Of a DNA stretch of 9,287 nucleotides, positions 5,634-9,287 are shown in pieces. The DNA is from Oscillospiraceae bacterium. GTDB taxonomy: Bacteria; Bacillota; Clostridia; Oscillospirales; Acutalibacteraceae. Positions within the stretch are counted from its first letter, which is position 1. Every line of letters begins with the position of its first letter. A program made the translations under genes and the position numbers. A model generated the notes under the pieces. It ran no database searches. It was given only the letters and a program-made list of their open reading frames with translations, and was not told where the DNA came from. Location of the stretch: positions 1 through 9,287 of the forward strand of contig JAIRUF010000141.1 of assembly GCA_031254555.1 (NCBI GenBank), in the 5' to 3' direction.

Positions 5634-7123
5634 TGGATTATATGGACTTAAAAAGCGGTACGGATATAAGGGGCGTTGCCTTGCAGGGCGATGAGGAGAT
5701 CGACCTGACACACGAGGTTGTATACAGGATAGCTCAGGGTTTTGCACATTGGCTGTTCGAGCGCTTTAACAGCAGAGAGGAAATAAGCGTGGCGGTCGGG
5801 AATGACTCACGCATATCTGCACAAAGGATTAAAAAAACTTTTTTAAACGGCTTATCTCAGGCGGGTATAGCCATAAAGGATTGCGGTTTGTCCTCCACCC
5901 CTGCGATGTTTATGACAACTGTTAATTTAGGGTGCAGCGCTGCGGTTGAAATAACCGCAAGCCATCATCCGTTTAACAAAAATGGATTCAAATTTTTTGT
6001 AAGGCAAGGTGGCCTTGATTCTCAGGATATAGAAAAAATATTAACTTATGCTCAAAAAGGCGTACTTTTTACGGCGCAGGTTCCCGGGGATATAGAAGAG
6101 ATAAATCATATGAATACCTACGCCGAAAACTTAAGGCAATATATTTGTGAAGCAGTTAATGCAGATGATTATTCAAGGCCGCTTCGCGGATTTAAGATAG
6201 TGGTGGACGCGGGTAACGGCGCCGGCGGATTTTACGCCGACAAGGTTCTCGAACCATTGGGAGCTGACATAACAGGCAGCCAGTTTTTAGAGCCTGACGG
6301 ATTGTTCCCAAATCATGTGCCAAACCCGGAGGACGCGCAGGCTATGCGCTTTATTTCGCAGGCAACTGTTCAAAACAATGCAGATTTGGGAATAATATTT
6401 GACACGGATGTTGACCGTGCGGCTTGCGTGGGGGGAAACGGCCAAGAGATAAATAAAAACAAACTCATAGCTCTTGCATCCTGTATAGCGCTGGAAGATA
6501 ACGAGGGCGGCACAATAGTAACGGATTGTGTGACGTCAAGCGGTCTTAAGGACTTTATTGAGAACGAACTCTCAGGCAGGCACCACCGCTTTAAAAGGGG
6601 CTATAAAAATGTTATCAACGAAGCTGTAAGGCTTAATTTGGAGTGCAGTGTAAACGCTCCGTTGGCTATAGAAACATCCGGTCATGCGGCAATGAGGGAG
6701 AACTACTTCCTTGATGACGGTGCATATTTGATAACGAGGATCATAATAAAAATGGCGCAGCTTTCAAAAGAGGGGAGAACGCTTGAAAGCCTTATAGAAA
6801 ATCTTGTAGAGCCCTGCGGGGAGGCTGAATACAGAATAGGGATCCTTGATAAAAACTTTAAGGAATATGGCGATAAAGTCATAAAAGAACTTGAGGAGTA
6901 TGTGGACTTAAACGATAAATTTGTAAAGGCGCAGGACAGTTATGAGGGGATAAGGGCGTCGATGCCATGCTGTGAAGGGTGGTTTTTATTGAGGCTCAGT
7001 GTGCATGACCCTATTCTTCCTCTTAATATTGAGAGCAATAATGATAGTGGAGTGAGCATAATAAGGGAAGAGGTAAAGAATTTCTTAAAAAATTATGCAA
7101 ACCTTGATATTACATCATTGTGA
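5633..7123 (+). CDS. Phosphohexomutase (phosphomannomutase/phosphoglucomutase family), atypical motifs
   Basis: This is a cytoplasmic alpha-D-phosphohexomutase that probably interconverts 1- and 6-phosphates of glucose or mannose. At 496 residues it has the four-domain family length. The phosphoserine loop is TASHHP (108-113, S110), where TASHNP is usual. The metal loop is DTDVDR (257-262) and the sugar-specificity loop ETSGH (347-351). In the C-terminal domain the phosphate-binding RxSGTEP motif is replaced by RLSVHDP (454-460), followed by ILPLNIES. I recall this variant from related clostridial proteins, but the substrate of that subgroup is unclear to me. The ATG at 5633 has GAGGGG eight bases upstream; a TTG at 5630 and an ATG at 5642 are poorer choices. 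It overlaps the preceding stop by one base and lies 9 bp before asnS. Confidence 0.9.
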   Translation: MDYMDLKSGTDIRGVALQGDEEIDLTHEVVYRIAQGFAHWLFERFNSREEISVAVGNDSRISAQRIKKTFLNGLSQAGIAIKDCGLSSTPAMFMTTVNLGCSAAVEITASHHPFNKNGFKFFVRQGGLDSQDIEKILTYAQKGVLFTAQVPGDIEEINHMNTYAENLRQYICEAVNADDYSRPLRGFKIVVDAGNGAGGFYADKVLEPLGADITGSQFLEPDGLFPNHVPNPEDAQAMRFISQATVQNNADLGIIFDTDVDRAACVGGNGQEINKNKLIALASCIALEDNEGGTIVTDCVTSSGLKDFIENELSGRHHRFKRGYKNVINEAVRLNLECSVNAPLAIETSGHAAMRENYFLDDGAYLITRIIIKMAQLSKEGRTLESLIENLVEPCGEAEYRIGILDKNFKEYGDKVIKELEEYVDLNDKFVKAQDSYEGIRASMPCCEGWFLLRLSVHDPILPLNIESNNDSGVSIIREEVKNFLKNYANLDITSL

Positions 7124-7132
7124 GGGCAACTA

Positions 7133-8527
7133 ATGGAAAGAACAGAAATAATAAAGTTATATGATAATACAGTTGATTTCAAAGATCGCACAGTAAAGAT
7201 ATGCGGTTGGATAAAATCTGTAAGGGACTCAAAAAATGTCGGATTTATAGAGATAAACGACGGTAGCTGTTTTAAAGGCACACAGGTGGTTTTTGGACGT
7301 GACAGACTTTCAAACTATGAAGAGATTGCATCGCTGAATGTCGGGTCGTCAATTGTTGTAACGGGTAAACTCCTGCTTACGCCTCAGGCCAAACAAGAGT
7401 TTGAAATAAACGCCGATTCAATAGAGATAGCAGGGGAGTCATCACCGCAGTACCCACTGCAAAAGAAAAGGCATACGCTTGAGTATTTAAGGACGATAGG
7501 GCACTTAAGGGCGCGGACAAATACCTATAGTGCCATATTCAGAGTTCGGTCCTGTGCCGCCTTTGCGATACACAAGTTTTTTAATGACAATGGGTTTTTC
7601 TATGTTCACACGCCGATAATCTCATCCACGGACGCAGAGGGTGCGGGCGAGATGTTTAAAGTCACTTCCCTTGATTTAAGTGATGTACCCAAAAATGATA
7701 ATGGCGGGGTCAACTATAAAGAGGACTTTTTTGGTCGCCCGTCTTACCTTACCGTTTCCGGCCAGCTGCAAGGGGAATGTATGGCGGCAGCTTTGGGGAA
7801 AGTATACACCTTTGGACCGACGTTTAGAGCGGAAAAGTCGTACACGCAAAGGCATGCGGCTGAGTTTTGGATGATAGAGCCTGAAATGTCGTTTGCCAAC
7901 TTAAACGATGATATGGACACAGCCGAAAGCATGATAAAATATGTCCTGTCATATGTGCTGGAAAATAATAAAGACGAGATGCAGTTTTTTAACGATCACT
8001 ATGATAAGGGACTTATAGAGAGACTTTTAAATGTTGTAAACTCTGACTTTGAAAGAATCAGCTACACAAAGGCCATTGAGTATTTAGAGGCAAACAATGA
8101 TAATTTTGAGTTTAGGGCCGAATGGGGCTGCGATTTATCAACCGAACACGAAAAATACCTAAGTGAGCAAGTATTTCAAAAACCGGTGTTTATAACGGAC
8201 TATCCAAAGGACATAAAGGCATTTTATATGCGCCTTAACAGCGACGATAAAACAGTTGCGGCTATGGATCTTTTGGTTGCGGGCATAGGGGAGATAATTG
8301 GAGGAAGCCAGAGAGAGGAGAGGCTTGACATCTTAACGCAGCGTATGCAGGAGCTCTCTATGAATATTGAAGATTATCAGTGGTATCTCGATCTGCGTAG
8401 ATTCGGAACAGTGGCACACAGCGGATTTGGGTTAGGATTTGAAAGGCTGATTATGTATATAACGGGTATCTCAAATATAAGGGACGTTGCCCTGTTCCCA
8501 AAAACAGCAGGGTATACGCAGTTTTAA
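7133..8527 (+). CDS. asnS: Asparaginyl-tRNA synthetase
   Basis: This cytoplasmic class IIb aminoacyl-tRNA synthetase attaches Asn to tRNA-Asn using ATP. The 464 residues match the family length. An OB-fold anticodon-binding domain spans about 20-100 ([14 protein letters not shown]...GFIEINDGS). The catalytic domain has a motif 1 region near 147-163 (FYVHTPII), motif 2 as [10 protein letters not shown] (227-236) continuing into [12 protein letters not shown] (240-251), and motif 3 GFGLGFERL (431-439). FRAE followed by AEFWMIEPE fits AsnRS better than AspRS. The ATG at 7133 has GAGGG six bases upstream, just after the hexomutase stop. Many Firmicute asnS genes have a T-box leader; here the gene is internal to an operon and none is present, so control is probably at the operon promoter. 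Confidence 0.97.
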   Translation: MERTEIIKLYDNTVDFKDRTVKICGWIKSVRDSKNVGFIEINDGSCFKGTQVVFGRDRLSNYEEIASLNVGSSIVVTGKLLLTPQAKQEFEINADSIEIAGESSPQYPLQKKRHTLEYLRTIGHLRARTNTYSAIFRVRSCAAFAIHKFFNDNGFFYVHTPIISSTDAEGAGEMFKVTSLDLSDVPKNDNGGVNYKEDFFGRPSYLTVSGQLQGECMAAALGKVYTFGPTFRAEKSYTQRHAAEFWMIEPEMSFANLNDDMDTAESMIKYVLSYVLENNKDEMQFFNDHYDKGLIERLLNVVNSDFERISYTKAIEYLEANNDNFEFRAEWGCDLSTEHEKYLSEQVFQKPVFITDYPKDIKAFYMRLNSDDKTVAAMDLLVAGIGEIIGGSQREERLDILTQRMQELSMNIEDYQWYLDLRRFGTVAHSGFGLGFERLIMYITGISNIRDVALFPKTAGYTQF

Positions 8528-8536
8528 AGGAGTATT

Positions 8537-9287
8537 ATGAGCGGCAATTTAGAAAAACTTAAAAGCAGGTTGCAAGAGGTTTCGATCGACAATAAAATAT
8601 GTATTGCCTTTTCGGACGGTGTGGACAGCACCGTGCTGTTAAAAGTTGCGCAACTTGCGGGATTGAACGCCCTGGCCGTCACTTTTGATACACAGCTTAC
8701 CCACAATGATACCGGCATGGAAAAAGCGGCGCAAACGGCACAGTCGTTTGATGCGAAGCACATGGTGATAAATATTGACATGCTGGCAGATAGAAAAATA
8801 GCTTCAAATGATAAACTTCGCTGTTATTACTGTAAAAAGAAAATGTTTGACCTTCTTTTAAAAATAGCACATGACAACGAAATCAAGAATATTTGTGACG
8901 GAACTAACGCGGATGACCTCAATGAATACAGACCGGGCCTTAGGGCAAAAGACGAGTCCGGAGTGCTAAGTCCGTTAGCTGACTGCGGCCTTACAAAGCA
9001 GGATGTCCGAAATATTGCAAAAGAGCTTTCACTGAGCGTTGCGACAAAGCCATCATCCCCGTGCCGCTTAACCCGCTTTCCGTATGACACAAAGATAACA
9101 AGAGAGATGCTTGAAAAAGTAAAACAGGGCGAAGACATACTAAAATTATATGGGTTTGACAACTGCCGCCTGCGGGTGTTTGGAGATATGGCAAAAGTAG
9201 AAATACCAAAAGAGGAGTTTAACTCTTTTATGGACAAGGCGGATAAGATGTCTCTGTTGATCAAACTGGTTGGATTTACATGTGTGG
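8537..9287 (+). CDS. larE: LarE-family ATP-dependent sulfur transferase, 3' end outside window
   Basis: This is a PP-loop ATP pyrophosphatase of the LarE family. LarE activates pyridinium dicarboxylate mononucleotide with ATP and inserts sulfur during synthesis of the nickel-pincer nucleotide cofactor of lactate racemase and related enzymes. The frame stays open for 250 residues to the window end. The PP-loop is SDGVDS (26-31) instead of the usual SGGVDS. The family signature DGTNADDLNEYRPG spans 121-134, and KPSSPCRLTR (171-180) contains Cys176, the position of the sacrificial cysteine described for Lactobacillus plantarum LarE. Cys96 and Cys99 form CYYC; with Cys176 they would suit the [4Fe-4S] type of LarE, which uses three cysteines. 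AGGAG lies four bases before the ATG, 9 bp after the asnS stop, so it is in the same operon. The partners larB and larC are not in view. Confidence 0.9.
   Translation, partial: MSGNLEKLKSRLQEVSIDNKICIAFSDGVDSTVLLKVAQLAGLNALAVTFDTQLTHNDTGMEKAAQTAQSFDAKHMVINIDMLADRKIASNDKLRCYYCKKKMFDLLLKIAHDNEIKNICDGTNADDLNEYRPGLRAKDESGVLSPLADCGLTKQDVRNIAKELSLSVATKPSSPCRLTRFPYDTKITREMLEKVKQGEDILKLYGFDNCRLRVFGDMAKVEIPKEEFNSFMDKADKMSLLIKLVGFTCV

Noticed and set aside
8524..9264. Minus-strand frames opposite larE
   Set aside because: They are antisense to a coding sequence with strong family motifs and have no independent start signals.

Overview
The window looks like chromosomal DNA from a low-to-moderate GC Gram-positive anaerobe, most likely a member of the class Clostridia (Bacillota). 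The reasons are strong GGAGG-type ribosome binding sites, a TTG start, frequent ATA and AGG codons, a ClpC/ClpE-like unfoldase, a gamma-D-glutamyl-diaminopimelate-type M14 peptidase carrying PG-binding and LysM domains, and tRNAs with encoded CCA ends. No species can be named from the sequence alone.

Layout. (1) Bases 1-1146 hold the 3' part of a Clp/Hsp100 ATPase gene (+). (2) Bases 1165-1970 hold a plus-strand tRNA cluster: Gly(UCC), Arg(UCU), His(GUG), Gln(UUG). It has a consensus promoter before the first tRNA and terminator-like hairpins after Arg and Gln. (3) Bases 1941-2214 hold a non-coding tandem repeat with a 115-bp period. It has two nearly identical full copies and a third that is internally deleted and truncated; the first copy begins inside the tRNA-Gln terminator. 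(4) A minus-strand block contains a cold-shock protein gene (2381-2593) with its own terminator, and upstream of it a peptidoglycan peptidase gene (2769-4058). Between them are a consensus promoter and a 14-bp hairpin with a U-tract. (5) A 291-bp intergenic region carries back-to-back promoters. (6) A tight plus-strand operon follows: a PLP-dependent Met-gamma-lyase-family protein, an atypical phosphohexomutase, asparaginyl-tRNA synthetase, and a LarE-type sulfurtransferase that runs off the end. The genes overlap or lie 9 bp apart.

How it fits together. The plus operon joins a likely C-S lyase-fold enzyme, sugar-phosphate metabolism, Asn-tRNA charging and a sulfur-insertion enzyme of the nickel-pincer cofactor pathway. 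A functional link between the first and last genes through sulfur is speculative. The minus block is cell-wall turnover plus cold-shock RNA chaperoning, probably two separate transcription units. Most genes are ordinary housekeeping. The points most worth a second look are the leader or attenuator upstream of the cold-shock gene, the dyad over the tRNA-Gly promoter, the 115-bp repeat array, the altered PP-loop of LarE, and the altered motifs of the hexomutase. I see no phage, IS element, CRISPR array or obviously new defence-type system.
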